From: Deltaproteobacteria bacterium
GTDB taxonomy: Bacteria > Desulfobacterota > Desulfobaccia > Desulfobaccales > 0-14-0-80-60-11
Direction: 5' to 3'
Length of the DNA: 38,630 nt
Assembly: GCA_016874915.1 (NCBI GenBank)
Contig: VGSW01000013.1
Coordinates: 1 to 38,630 of the forward strand
Below the pieces are notes generated by a model. It ran no database searches. It saw only the letters and a program-made list of their open reading frames with translations, and was not told the DNA's origin. A program made the position numbers and the translations under genes. This document shows, one piece after another, positions 26,488-34,116 of this stretch; within the stretch, counting starts at the first letter, position 1; the number at the start of each line of letters is the position of its first letter.

Positions 26488-27789
26488 CTAACCCTCCAGC
26501 GGCTCCCCCCGGGCCAGGACGCCGTCGCCCCCCGTCAGCCGCACCCGGAGACGCCGGTTGCGCCAGGTGGGCGGGCCGGGCAGGAGAACCCGCAGATAGT
26601 TGCTGCTCAGGCCCTGCAGCCAGCCCCGGCGGCCGGACCCCCCCTCCACCAGGACGTCCGCCATCCCTCCCACCTGGTCCTGGATGAAGCGCTGCCGTTT
26701 GCGCTTCCCCAGTTCCCGGAGCCGGCTCGCCCGAGCCCGCACCTCCGCAGGCGGCAGGGGTTGGAGGGCCGCAGCCGGGGTGCCGGGCCGGGGCGAAAAG
26801 GGAAAAACGTGCAGGTAGGCCACCGGCAGGGCCTCCACCAGGGCCACGGTTTCCTCAAAGTGGGACCGCGTCTCGGTGGGAAACCCCACCAGCAGGTCCA
26901 GGCCGATGGCGGCCTGGGGAAAAACGCCCCGGATCTCCATGACCAGTTCCCGGAAGTCGGCGGGGGCATAAGGCCGGGCCATGTCCCTGAGCACCTCCGC
27001 AGAGCCGCTCTGGAGAGGCAGGTGGAAATGCCGACAAGCCCCGGGGAGTTCGGCCCAGGCCGCCAGCAGGTCCGCGGTCACCTCCTGGGGCTCCAGGGAG
27101 CTGAGACGCAGGCGGCCCGGCGGTGGACGGTCCGCCAGCCTCCGCAGCAGTCCGGCCAGGTCGGCGCCCTGGTCAGAGCCGTATTGGCCCAGGTCCACCC
27201 CGGTCAGCACCACCTCCCGGCACCCCTGCGACGCCAGGGCATGGAGATGCGCCGCCACCAGCTCGGGGGGGCCCAGACTGCGGGCCGGCCCCCGCACCTG
27301 GGGGACCACGCAATAGCTGCAGGAGTGGCTGCATCCGTCCTGGACCTTGAGGAAGGCCCGGGTGCGGCCAGAAAATGAAGTCGGGGGAATATCGGGCCAG
27401 GTCTGCCTCTGACCGCCGGCATGACCTTGCACCGCCACCACCTGGGCCAGGGAGCGGGTCTCCATGAGCCGGGGCAGGGATGCCTTATCGAAGTTCCCCA
27501 CCACGCCCGCCACCCCGGGCAGGGCCGCCAGTTCCCCGGGGGCCCGCTGGGCATAACAGCCGGTGACCCACAGGGCCGCGCCGGGAGATTCCCGGGCCGC
27601 CCGGCGGATGGCCTGCCGGGCCTGCTGGTCCGCCCGCGCGGTGACCGTGCAGGTGTTCACCACTACCAGGTCCGGGGCCTCGCCGGGGCGAGTTTCCACC
27701 CATCCCCGGAGGCCCAACGCCAGGGCCAGGGCGGCGGTGTCGCACTGATTGACCTTGCACCCGAAGGTGACGAAACGACAGCGAGGCAT
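26488..27789 (-). CDS. mtaB: tRNA t6A37 methylthiotransferase MtaB
   Basis: 433 residues, a radical-SAM methylthiotransferase that adds a methylthio group to t6A37 of ANN-decoding tRNAs. N-terminal UPF0004 domain with cluster Cys (FVTFGCKVNQCD, VVNTCTVT, VTGCYAQRAP). The radical SAM motif is SHSCSYCVVPQVRG (CxxxCxxC). The C-terminus has the TRAM-like domain (FIQDQVGGMADVLVEGG). Lacks the human-type C-terminal extension, as expected for MtaB. ATG 27789 gives the expected MPRCRFVTFGCK start; the open frame to 27858 is upstream overlap with mnmA. It follows mnmA by 20 nt, so two tRNA-modification enzymes share an operon. Confidence 0.93.
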   Translation of the reverse strand: MPRCRFVTFGCKVNQCDTAALALALGLRGWVETRPGEAPDLVVVNTCTVTARADQQARQAIRRAARESPGAALWVTGCYAQRAPGELAALPGVAGVVGNFDKASLPRLMETRSLAQVVAVQGHAGGQRQTWPDIPPTSFSGRTRAFLKVQDGCSHSCSYCVVPQVRGPARSLGPPELVAAHLHALASQGCREVVLTGVDLGQYGSDQGADLAGLLRRLADRPPPGRLRLSSLEPQEVTADLLAAWAELPGACRHFHLPLQSGSAEVLRDMARPYAPADFRELVMEIRGVFPQAAIGLDLLVGFPTETRSHFEETVALVEALPVAYLHVFPFSPRPGTPAAALQPLPPAEVRARASRLRELGKRKRQRFIQDQVGGMADVLVEGGSGRRGWLQGLSSNYLRVLLPGPPTWRNRRLRVRLTGGDGVLARGEPLEG

Positions 27790-27808
27790 GCAGTTCTCTT
27801 CCGGGGCT

Positions 27809-28861
27809 CTACAGGCGGCCCTCGATCCAGGCGCCGCCCAGGAGGCGGTCCCCATCAAAAAAAGCCACCGCCTGTCCCGGGGTGACCGCCCCTTGCGGGA
27901 TGGCGAAGCGGACCAGGAGGCGGTCTGCCCCCGCGGGGATGACGGTGGCGGCGACGCCGGGATGGCGGTAGCGGATCACCGCGGTGGCCGTCCATTCCCC
28001 TGTGGGAGGAGCCGCCAGCCAGACGGCCTGTCGGGCCCAAAGCCCCGGCGCCAGGAGTTCTTCCCGGGAGCCCACCACCACCTGGTTGGCCGCGGGGAGG
28101 ATTTCCAGGACATAATAGGGTTCCCGGGCAGGGAGGCCCAGACCCCGCCTTTGCCCCACCGTGTAGCAGTCCACCCCCCGGTGGCGCCCCAGGACCCGAC
28201 CCCGGCGGTCCACAAAATCCCCGGGGACGCCCAGCCGGCGGCGGGTCCGCAGGAAATCGGTGTAGCGCCCTTCCCGCACGAAGCAGAGGTCCTGGCTTTC
28301 GGGGCAGGGAGAGAGGGAAGGCAGCGTGGGGTCCGCAAAACTCCGCCGCACCTCCGCCTTGGTCAGGTTCCCCAGGGGAAAGCGCAGATGGGGCAGGAGG
28401 CTCCGGGGCAGCCGCTGCAGAAAATAGGCCTGGTCCTTGCCCCGGTCCCGGCCCCGATAGACGGCGATCTCACCGTCCGGCAGGCGCTCCCGGCGGAGGT
28501 AGTGGCCGGTGGCCAGAAATTCCAGGCCCTGGGAGCGGACGAAATCCCACAGGACCCCGAACTTCACGGCTTCATTGCAGCGGACGCAGGGGTTGGGGGT
28601 TTCGCCCCGGGCGTAGGCCGCGGCGAAGTAGTCCAGCACCAGGCGGGCGAAAGCCTCCCGGGCCTCCAGCGTGAGCACGGGGATGCCCAGGGCCCGTCCC
28701 AACGCCTCCAAGCGCCCGCAAGGCGGCGCGGCCTCCCCCAGGCGGAGGTGCACCCCCACCACCTCCCATCCCTGTCGGGACAGAAGCAGGGCGGCCACGG
28801 CGCTGTCCACCCCGCCGCTCAGCGCCACGGCGATGCGCCCTTTGCCGCTCTTTATTTTCAT
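27809..28861 (-). CDS. mnmA: tRNA-specific 2-thiouridylase MnmA
   Basis: 350 residues. Thiolates U34 of tRNA Lys, Glu and Gln using ATP and a persulfide donor. N-terminal PP-loop ALSGGVDSAVAA; catalytic Cys pair in NPCVRCNEAVKF and SPCPESQDLCFV; conserved ATGHY, GKDQAYFL and YTVGQRRGLG. Full length. The start ATG 28861 has no clear ribosome site and lies just after an AT-rich 77-bp gap that follows the acquired three-gene cassette, so the native upstream region may have been replaced. First gene of mnmA-mtaB-hydrolase. Confidence 0.95.
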   Translation of the reverse strand: MKIKSGKGRIAVALSGGVDSAVAALLLSRQGWEVVGVHLRLGEAAPPCGRLEALGRALGIPVLTLEAREAFARLVLDYFAAAYARGETPNPCVRCNEAVKFGVLWDFVRSQGLEFLATGHYLRRERLPDGEIAVYRGRDRGKDQAYFLQRLPRSLLPHLRFPLGNLTKAEVRRSFADPTLPSLSPCPESQDLCFVREGRYTDFLRTRRRLGVPGDFVDRRGRVLGRHRGVDCYTVGQRRGLGLPAREPYYVLEILPAANQVVVGSREELLAPGLWARQAVWLAAPPTGEWTATAVIRYRHPGVAATVIPAGADRLLVRFAIPQGAVTPGQAVAFFDGDRLLGGAWIEGRL

Positions 28862-28938
28862 TGCGTAAAAGCATCATTTGATAATGTTAAAGAACTGCTT
28901 AACTTATCCACCAATTAGATATAAATCTCCATAATTAT

Positions 28939-29385
28939 TTAATCCAAAGCATTTTCTATTGTAGCTTTAAAGGCGATTTCTTGAGCGATGAACTCATCTT
29001 CCGGGGTTAATCCATAAATACCACTATGCGATGGATCATAAAGTTCACCTGTCGTATGTACTAAAAGCTTACGGCCGTTATTGAATCCTGCGGTCTTTAT
29101 ATCCAGGACATTTACAACGGCAAATCCCCCTGAGCGGGATGCTTTTCTTCCGCGATCTTCTACAGCCTTACGAACTTGGTCAAGTTGTTGCCTTCTGGTC
29201 CCCGTAAAGTGTTCAAGCCAGTCTACCGAGACGAATTCTTCGGGACCGGTGCCTGGAGGATAGTCCGCTCTCGGAAGGAAACTTTCGCCCTCTACCCTGC
29301 GCTTACCGTCAAAAGATTGGTAGATTTTTAAAGGTCCTATATAGCGGCTGGTGTGGTGTTCATTGGGAAGGGGTTGCGGATTCAC
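28939..29385 (-). CDS. Unknown protein, third gene of an AT-rich three-gene cassette
   Basis: 148 residues, not recognised. Features: N-terminal HTSRYIGPLKIYQSF, then FVSVDWLEHF, and a central basic stretch (GTRRQQLDQVRKAVEDRGRKASR). Later GGFAVVNVLDIK and a Pro/Gly-rich loop YDPSHSGIYGLTPEDEFIAQEIA. No signal, membrane or Cys motif. The GTG start overlaps the preceding stop by 4 nt (GTGA), so it is translationally coupled to the gene before it. AT content and codon use differ from the flanking GC-rich genes. Confidence 0.7.
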   Translation of the reverse strand: MNPQPLPNEHHTSRYIGPLKIYQSFDGKRRVEGESFLPRADYPPGTGPEEFVSVDWLEHFTGTRRQQLDQVRKAVEDRGRKASRSGGFAVVNVLDIKTAGFNNGRKLLVHTTGELYDPSHSGIYGLTPEDEFIAQEIAFKATIENALD

Positions 29386-30062
29386 GAAATCATCCAGACC
29401 GTTGCACCGAGGTTATTGGCTCGATCAAAAACATCTGACGCTGTCGACCATCCAGCCGTTCGTTCAATGCCGTCTGAACGTCTCTCATTAGGCACAAAGG
29501 CAAGATATCGGACATCACCAGATGGATAGAATTCTATCCAGAAAATTTGTTTTTCTGAACATTCCCATATCGCTTTCACATTTCCTCTATCTGTTACCAC
29601 AATGCTTGGTTCCCGCAAGCCTATATGCCCCATAAGAAAAAGTAAGAACTGCTTTAATGAAAACGATGAAAGCGGCTGTTCATCAGATTCTAATTCTTTT
29701 TGGAATGATAAAATCTCCCCCAATCTGTAAGCCGTGTATTCGAACCCGGCAAGCCGCGCAATCGCGATAGCTTCTTTGATACCAAATTCCTCAAGCGATT
29801 CTAAAAATTCAATTTCGACCTGTGGGTTAAGAAGCAGTGTTTCTTGCCTTTGTCCTTCGCACGTTTCCTCTGGTATGGATAGTTTTTTTATTGCGGGGAG
29901 AATTTTATCAAATGAGGCTGCGGATGGCTCAGTCTTAAATCGTGCATCTCGAAACTGATTGAAAGCTTTAACTTTTCCCCTACGCTCACGCTGCGACCAG
30001 TAACCTGTAGAAACAGAATCGTATGCAGTTCCATCTTGTTCATGTATTGCTGTATTCCACAT
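29382..30062 (-). CDS. Unknown protein, second gene of the three-gene cassette
   Basis: 226 residues, not recognised. N-terminal HEQDGTAYDSVSTGYWSQRE, a helical middle (IEFLESLEEFGIKEAIAIARL, with LKQFLLFLMGHIGL) and a C-terminal strand-rich part (IVVTDRGNVKAIWE, then FWIEFYPSGDVRYLAFVP), which resembles the small sensor-like fold seen in some toxin-antitoxin partners; that comparison is only an impression. No known catalytic motif. The ATG (30062) abuts the stop of the first gene (TAA-ATG), with GGAGAA upstream. Part of one transcript. Confidence 0.7.
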   Translation of the reverse strand: MWNTAIHEQDGTAYDSVSTGYWSQRERRGKVKAFNQFRDARFKTEPSAASFDKILPAIKKLSIPEETCEGQRQETLLLNPQVEIEFLESLEEFGIKEAIAIARLAGFEYTAYRLGEILSFQKELESDEQPLSSFSLKQFLLFLMGHIGLREPSIVVTDRGNVKAIWECSEKQIFWIEFYPSGDVRYLAFVPNERRSDGIERTAGWSTASDVFDRANNLGATVWMIS

Positions 30063-30710
30063 TTAATTATGTTCTCCAAGCAATATAGGAATAATTTGAA
30101 CAAGGCACTTTTCCCTATTTTTCCATTCCTTCATGATGGTTTCAATTTGCTCCGGCGTGAAGGGTCCATCATAGTGATAGTTAGCGTTAATTATTACTGC
30201 AGGATAATATTCTCTGCCAGGAATTTTAGCTTTGCCGGGTGAGAAATTTAAGTTGCAAAGGGTGTCTTTCATCTTGAAAGAAAGCTTGACGGAGGACTGC
30301 ATCGGTTTCGCTCCGCTTTCTTTCCAAGCCTCGGGTCTCACAAATCTATCTGTGATAAACATACCCGGTTCAGCCATCTCCGCGGAAATATGCCAGTTCA
30401 GCCCTACAGAGGTGTAAGAGACATGGGGGAGAACTTTTGCATAACGGACGGCAAAATTGTGAACATCGTAATTATCCTGGAATGAGGCGGCGCATTCTTT
30501 CCTAATCTCAAGCCGTTCCTGGTCCAGCAGGAAAACCACGCCTGCGGGATACCTCACGGTAGCAAATGCAGGAGTGGTCAATATCTCGTTAGCTTCCCAA
30601 TCCGAGGAAACTATGTCATTTATCCTCAGAAAATCAGGATTTAATATGGATGGGTTATGAGACTTGGCGAGGATGACGACATTCACCCAGTGCAGGACCA
30701 AAGGCAGCAT
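30063..30710 (-). CDS. Unknown protein, first gene of the three-gene cassette
   Basis: 215 residues, not recognised. Short hydrophobic start (LPLVLHWVNVVILAKSHNPS), then a strand-rich domain: ILTTPAFATVRYPAGVVFLL, YDVHNFAVRYAKVLPHVSY, VGLNWHISAEM. The C-terminus carries charged helices (FTPEQIETIMKEWKNREKC). No membrane segment long enough, no Cys motif. Start uncertain: ATG 30710 lacks a good ribosome site and a GTG at 30686 is an alternative. An AT-rich, gene-free 457-bp region precedes it and may carry the promoter. Confidence 0.65.
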   Translation of the reverse strand: MLPLVLHWVNVVILAKSHNPSILNPDFLRINDIVSSDWEANEILTTPAFATVRYPAGVVFLLDQERLEIRKECAASFQDNYDVHNFAVRYAKVLPHVSYTSVGLNWHISAEMAEPGMFITDRFVRPEAWKESGAKPMQSSVKLSFKMKDTLCNLNFSPGKAKIPGREYYPAVIINANYHYDGPFTPEQIETIMKEWKNREKCLVQIIPILLGEHN

Positions 30711-31167
30711 ATGAGAAATGGTAACCTTATCAGAAAGTTAGTTCATTTATATTCATCTAGCTTCGGGCAAGATAAGCAAGGCCACCCGATTCGGGAAGAC
30801 CCGATATGCAGACTTAATCGAATTATAATCCAAGCCTCAAAAAAATCAATGTCTCAATCTCTCCCGCCGGGTCAATCGGCAAACAATTTCAGCATCCTGG
30901 TCGCAATTGGTGCTGGCCATCTAGATTTTCCTGACATGCGCTGGGTAATTCGAAATTCTGCACATAAGAACCCGGTTACAGAATATTCCGGCCCCCTGTT
31001 TATTCTCCCACCCCTTTTGGTCCGGATTTGTTTAAAAATCTTAAAGTTGTGTTGAGCCCGGCATAAAACTGCTTTCCGATATTTAAGATATTGATTTTTT
31101 TACACATGTGCAAACCTAGTGGATTTTCCGGGGGTTCCATGTTTAGGGGGCTGAACAACGGGGGCCT
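30711..31167. other. AT-rich gene-free region upstream of the three-gene cassette
   Basis: No convincing gene. AT-rich like the cassette, in contrast to the GC-rich PilZ gene beyond 31168, so the right edge of the probable acquired segment lies near 31100-31160. On the minus strand GAATATAAAT near 30755 could be a -10 region. Confidence 0.45.
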
Positions 31168-31599
31168 TCACCCTTCGGGAGGAGAGGGTTCATCGAAACA
31201 AAGGCCGTCCCGGAACCACAGGGCCACGCCCCCCAGGCCGCGGGGGCCGGTGGGGGGGTCCAGGCGCACCACCTCCCCCCGGGCCTTGAGCAGAGGGGTG
31301 TCGTGGTGATGCAGCTGAGGCAGGGGCAAGGTGATGACCAGGTCCACCACTTGGCCGTAGTGGAAGGAGTTGGGAAAAGGGCAGAGGAGGCTCAGCCCCT
31401 CCAGTCCCAGGTCCCGGGTGACCGCCTCGCCTTCCAGGAGGTCTCCGGTGGCCCCGCACCTGGTCTGAAAAGCCACCGCAAGGGGGAGATAAAACCGTGC
31501 AAAGCGACGTCTTTCCTGGACTTCCACGGGCCTGCCTCCTTGCCGACGCCGACTGATGGGCGTTTCCTTCAGAGCAGCCCCGGCTTCCTGCCTCCACAT
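31168..31599 (-). CDS. PilZ-domain protein (c-di-GMP binding)
   Basis: 143 residues. The PilZ signature is seen as RRRFARF (RxxxR) near residue 30 and DLGLEGLSL ([D/N]xSxxG-like, with Gly at the Ser position) near 63. The strands VDLVITLPLP and ARGEVVRLDPP complete the barrel, and GGVALWF is the usual closing strand. Binds cyclic di-GMP if functional; the Ser-to-Gly change in the second motif makes that less sure. The first ~25 residues (before RRRFARF) are unconserved, so translation may begin later. Divergent from parA. Confidence 0.75.
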   Translation of the reverse strand: MWRQEAGAALKETPISRRRQGGRPVEVQERRRFARFYLPLAVAFQTRCGATGDLLEGEAVTRDLGLEGLSLLCPFPNSFHYGQVVDLVITLPLPQLHHHDTPLLKARGEVVRLDPPTGPRGLGGVALWFRDGLCFDEPSPPEG

Positions 31600-31729
31600 G
31601 CAGTTCTCATGCCATCCGCAATGGGAGCGGGCTGAGTCGGGGGTGGCTGAGATAATCCTTGACGCCTGACCCTCTTTCCATTATCATTTCGAAAAAATTG
31701 ACAAAATCACCCAGGACCGCCTGACCTGC

Positions 31730-32548
31730 ATGAGCACCGTCGTCGCCATCATCAACCAGAAGGGAGGCACCGGCAAGACCACCACCGCCATCAATCTGAG
31801 CGCCGGGCTGGCCTATCAGGGTTACCGCACCCTGGTGGTGGACCTGGACCCCCAGGGCCACACCACCATCGGCCTGGGGGTGGAGCCCGACTCCTTCCAG
31901 GAATGCATGGCCGAGGTGCTGAGCGTGCCCCGCAAGCGCATTGCCGAGGTCATAGTCGCCACCTACATTCCGGGGCTCTATCTGGCCCCGTCCCACATCC
32001 GTCTGGCCCGGGCCGCGGAGCAGTGCTACACCCGGGTCTTCCGGGAAATGATCCTGGCCCAGTCCCTGGAGGGGCTGGAGTTCGACTTCGTGCTCATCGA
32101 CTGCCCGCCGTCCCTGGGGGTGCTCACCACCAACTCCCTGTTCAGCTGCTCCTTCATTATCATCCCCTGCCAGATCTCCCGCTATTCCCTGGACGGTCTG
32201 GCGGACCTGCTCACCACCGTGGAAACCGTGAAAAACCTGAGCCCCGAAGAGCTATTCGAGCAGGACCTCTTCCGCATCCTGCTCACCACCTACGACCGGC
32301 GCAACCGGGTGACCAATGAGTACATTTTGGAGCAGCTCAAACCTTATCGGGATAAGACCTTCGCCACCTTCATCATGAAGAACGAAGCTTTGAATCAGGC
32401 GCAGATCGCCCAGAAAGCCATTTTCGACTACGACCCCAGGAGTTCCGGGGCCCATGATTACCGCCAGCTCACTACCGAGTTTCTGGAAATATGTCAAAGA
32501 AAAAACAACTTACCGGGAAAAAGACCAAGCTGGCAAAGCTTCCTCTAA
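31730..32548 (+). CDS. ParA/Soj-family ATPase (orphan)
   Basis: 272 residues. Deviant Walker A NQKGGTGKTTTAINL at 9-23 with the signature Lys, Walker A' VVDLDPQGHTTIGLG, Walker B FVLIDCPPSLG. Such ATPases position chromosomes, plasmids or protein arrays. No ParB gene or clear parS lies nearby, so this is not the main chromosomal pair. It resembles the orphan ParAs that place chemosensory or flagellar complexes or serve unknown cargo. ATG 31730; TTGACA at 31698-31703 may be a -35. Its 3' end overlaps the next gene by 58 bp, suggesting that protein is its partner. Confidence 0.9.
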   Translation: MSTVVAIINQKGGTGKTTTAINLSAGLAYQGYRTLVVDLDPQGHTTIGLGVEPDSFQECMAEVLSVPRKRIAEVIVATYIPGLYLAPSHIRLARAAEQCYTRVFREMILAQSLEGLEFDFVLIDCPPSLGVLTTNSLFSCSFIIIPCQISRYSLDGLADLLTTVETVKNLSPEELFEQDLFRILLTTYDRRNRVTNEYILEQLKPYRDKTFATFIMKNEALNQAQIAQKAIFDYDPRSSGAHDYRQLTTEFLEICQRKNNLPGKRPSWQSFL

Positions 32549-32880
32549 CCAAGGCGCTGACCCAGCAGATGGCGGAGGAGGGCTCCTGGGAGCCGGCGTC
32601 CGAGGCTGAGGCGCCGGCCGTGGAGAACTCCACCCGGCAGCTGCCCCTCTCCTGGGAGCGGGTGGAAGAGGGGGCGGCGGGACTTCTGGCCGCCACCTAT
32701 CTCCTCCTCATCCAGGAACTCCAGGCTCTGAGGAGCGATTTCCCCTGGGCCACCGACCCGGTCGCCCCCTTTACCCCCGCCCCCCTGCCCGCCGAGCTGC
32801 CTTCCGCGCGTCGGCTCAAGCGGGCTTTGAGCCAGGTCCGGGACGACCTGACCGAGCTCTCCCGCCTCCTGGCCCTCTGA
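32491..32880 (+). CDS. Unknown protein overlapping parA, possible ParA partner
   Basis: 129 residues, not recognised. Lys-rich start (MSKKKQLTGKKTKLAKLPL), an acidic/Pro-rich linker, helix VEEGAAGLLAATYLLLIQELQALR, a Pro-rich loop, and a basic helix ARRLKRALSQVRDDLTELSRLL. A basic N-terminus is a usual way to stimulate ParA ATPase, so it may be the cargo adaptor. Starts 58 bp inside parA in another frame, without a strong ribosome site. The translation is plausible but coding status depends on conservation. Confidence 0.6.
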   Translation: MSKKKQLTGKKTKLAKLPLTKALTQQMAEEGSWEPASEAEAPAVENSTRQLPLSWERVEEGAAGLLAATYLLLIQELQALRSDFPWATDPVAPFTPAPLPAELPSARRLKRALSQVRDDLTELSRLLAL

Positions 32881-33114
32881 CGAAGCCGGCGGTTCCACTT
32901 CCTGAGGAGGGGGCCCAGGGCCAGAGACGGCTGCGCCACGGAGGCCTCGCCCCTCCGGTTATCCTCCGGCAAACCCAGAGGTGTCCGGCACGATTTTTGC
33001 CTACAATCAATCTCTGACAAGGATATTGCCTTCCAGCCTTAATGTTTCGCCCCTGAGAGAAAAGGAGGCGCAGATCAAAAAGGCCTCCGGACATGGAATA
33101 GCCTTCATCTCCGG

Positions 33115-33450
33115 CTCCCTCCCCCTTGATGGGGGAGGGCTGGGGTGGGGGTGGCGACATTTTTCATAATGACGAGGAGTTGTCTGATTCCCCCCCTCCA
33201 CCAACCCCCTCCCACCGTGGGCATTGGCGCTAACTTAAGCAAGCAGTGGGTATGCCAAGGGTAACCTGTTGAACAGTCAAGATAAATCCCCCCTTACCCC
33301 CCTTTGCCAAAGGGGGGAATGAGCAGTCGGTGACCCGAAGTCCCCCTTTGGAAAAGGAAGATTTAGGGGGATTTTAAGTATAATCGGTATGTTATGATGT
33401 AAACTGGTTTTTTCTTAAGTTAGCGCCAATGCCCACCGTGGGGAGGGGGC
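33115..33450. repeat. Triple-nested repeat: C-rich MITE interrupted by a GCATTGGCGC MITE that holds a third repeat
   Basis: The outer C-rich inverted repeat (33115-33158 and 33189-33220, resuming at 33433) matches the arms of the 5053-5210 element. Within it sits a 212-bp element, 33221-33432, with perfect 19-bp ends GCATTGGCGCTAACTTAAG and perfect 9-bp flanking duplications CCACCGTGG (33212-33220, 33433-33441). Inside that lies a third inverted repeat, about 33284-33375 (AAATCCCCCCTTACCCCCC ... TTTAGGGGGATTT). The rest of the 32881-33825 interval has no gene. Confidence 0.8.
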
Positions 33451-33779
33451 CTAAAAACCACGTTCATGCAAAATCCTTACCGGGCAGGCTTGCGGCAAAC
33501 CTTTTTTATGTGTTACGGGTGCGCCGTCGGCCCGGGCGCGACTGTCCTGAAAAGGTAAATTTCCCCCCAAACTCTGCCGGAGGACCTCACCGCCCCGCCG
33601 CCCTGCCCTCACCTTACGCAGCGGTCCTGCGGCCCAGCGGAGTCTGGACACCGGAAAAAGGCTGACACCCTGCGCCACCTGAATTTACCCTGAATGTCCG
33701 CATGGGCCGCCGGTTAATCCGCGCCTGACCTGAAAATTGATGACGGGGAAGGGCCCGACGCCGGGGCCGGCCCATCCGG

Positions 33780-33808
33780 TTGACAGACCGGCCCCCTTCC
33801 TTTAAATT
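33780..33808 (+). promoter_or_regulatory. selC promoter
   Basis: TTGACA (33780-33785), a 17-nt spacer and TAAATT (33803-33808), placing the start about 10 nt before the tRNA 5' end. Confidence 0.65.
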
Positions 33809-33825
33809 AAAAATGATTGAGACGC

Positions 33826-33923
33826 GGAAGTGCCAGGCTCACTGGTGGGGCCCCCGGACTTCAAATCCGGTGTGCTGTCTGAGGAAGGCGGCAGGTGGGT
33901 TCGATTCCCATGCACTTCCGCCA
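33826..33923 (+). tRNA. selC: tRNA-Sec (TCA), selC
   Basis: A 98-nt tRNA with the features of selenocysteine tRNA: 8-bp acceptor GGAAGTGC/GCACTTCC, anticodon stem CCGGA/TCCGG around CTTCAAA with anticodon TCA (33861-33863), a long variable arm (about 33871-33894), a T arm with TTCGATT, discriminator G and encoded CCA. It reads UGA as selenocysteine and so supports the two UGA-containing genes at 10263-12854. A Rho-independent terminator follows at 33998. Confidence 0.95.
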
Positions 33924-33997
33924 AATTATTATGAAAAAACAGATAGTTGTCTTAATATATAGAGCAAATTATCCGTCAGCAAACTGTCAGCAAACTA

Positions 33998-34019
33998 GGG
34001 GCCACCAAGGCCCCTTTTT
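33998..34019 (+). terminator. Terminator downstream of selC
   Basis: GGGGCC (33998-34003), loop ACCAA, GGCCCC (34009-34014), then TTTTT. Just before it an 11-nt direct repeat GTCAGCAAACT occurs twice (33974-33996). Confidence 0.75.
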
Positions 34020-34050
34020 AGTCCCCAAGCCCCCGCGGGATGGAAAAAAA

Positions 34051-34085
34051 GAAGGCCCTGAAAAGGGCCTTTCTTATTTTTATAA
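34051..34085 (+). terminator. Second hairpin with T-rich tail before the restriction-modification gene
   Basis: AAGGCCCT (34052-34059) with AGGGCCTT (34064-34071), a 4-nt loop, then TCTTATTTTT. It may back up termination from selC or insulate the next gene. Confidence 0.65.
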
Positions 34086-34116
34086 ATCCATGGCATAATG
34101 GCCTTGTGTGAGGCCC

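Noticed and set aside
25714-27378. 554-aa plus-strand ORF across the hydrolase and mtaB genes
   Set aside because: Spans two well-supported minus-strand genes and has a low-complexity translation.
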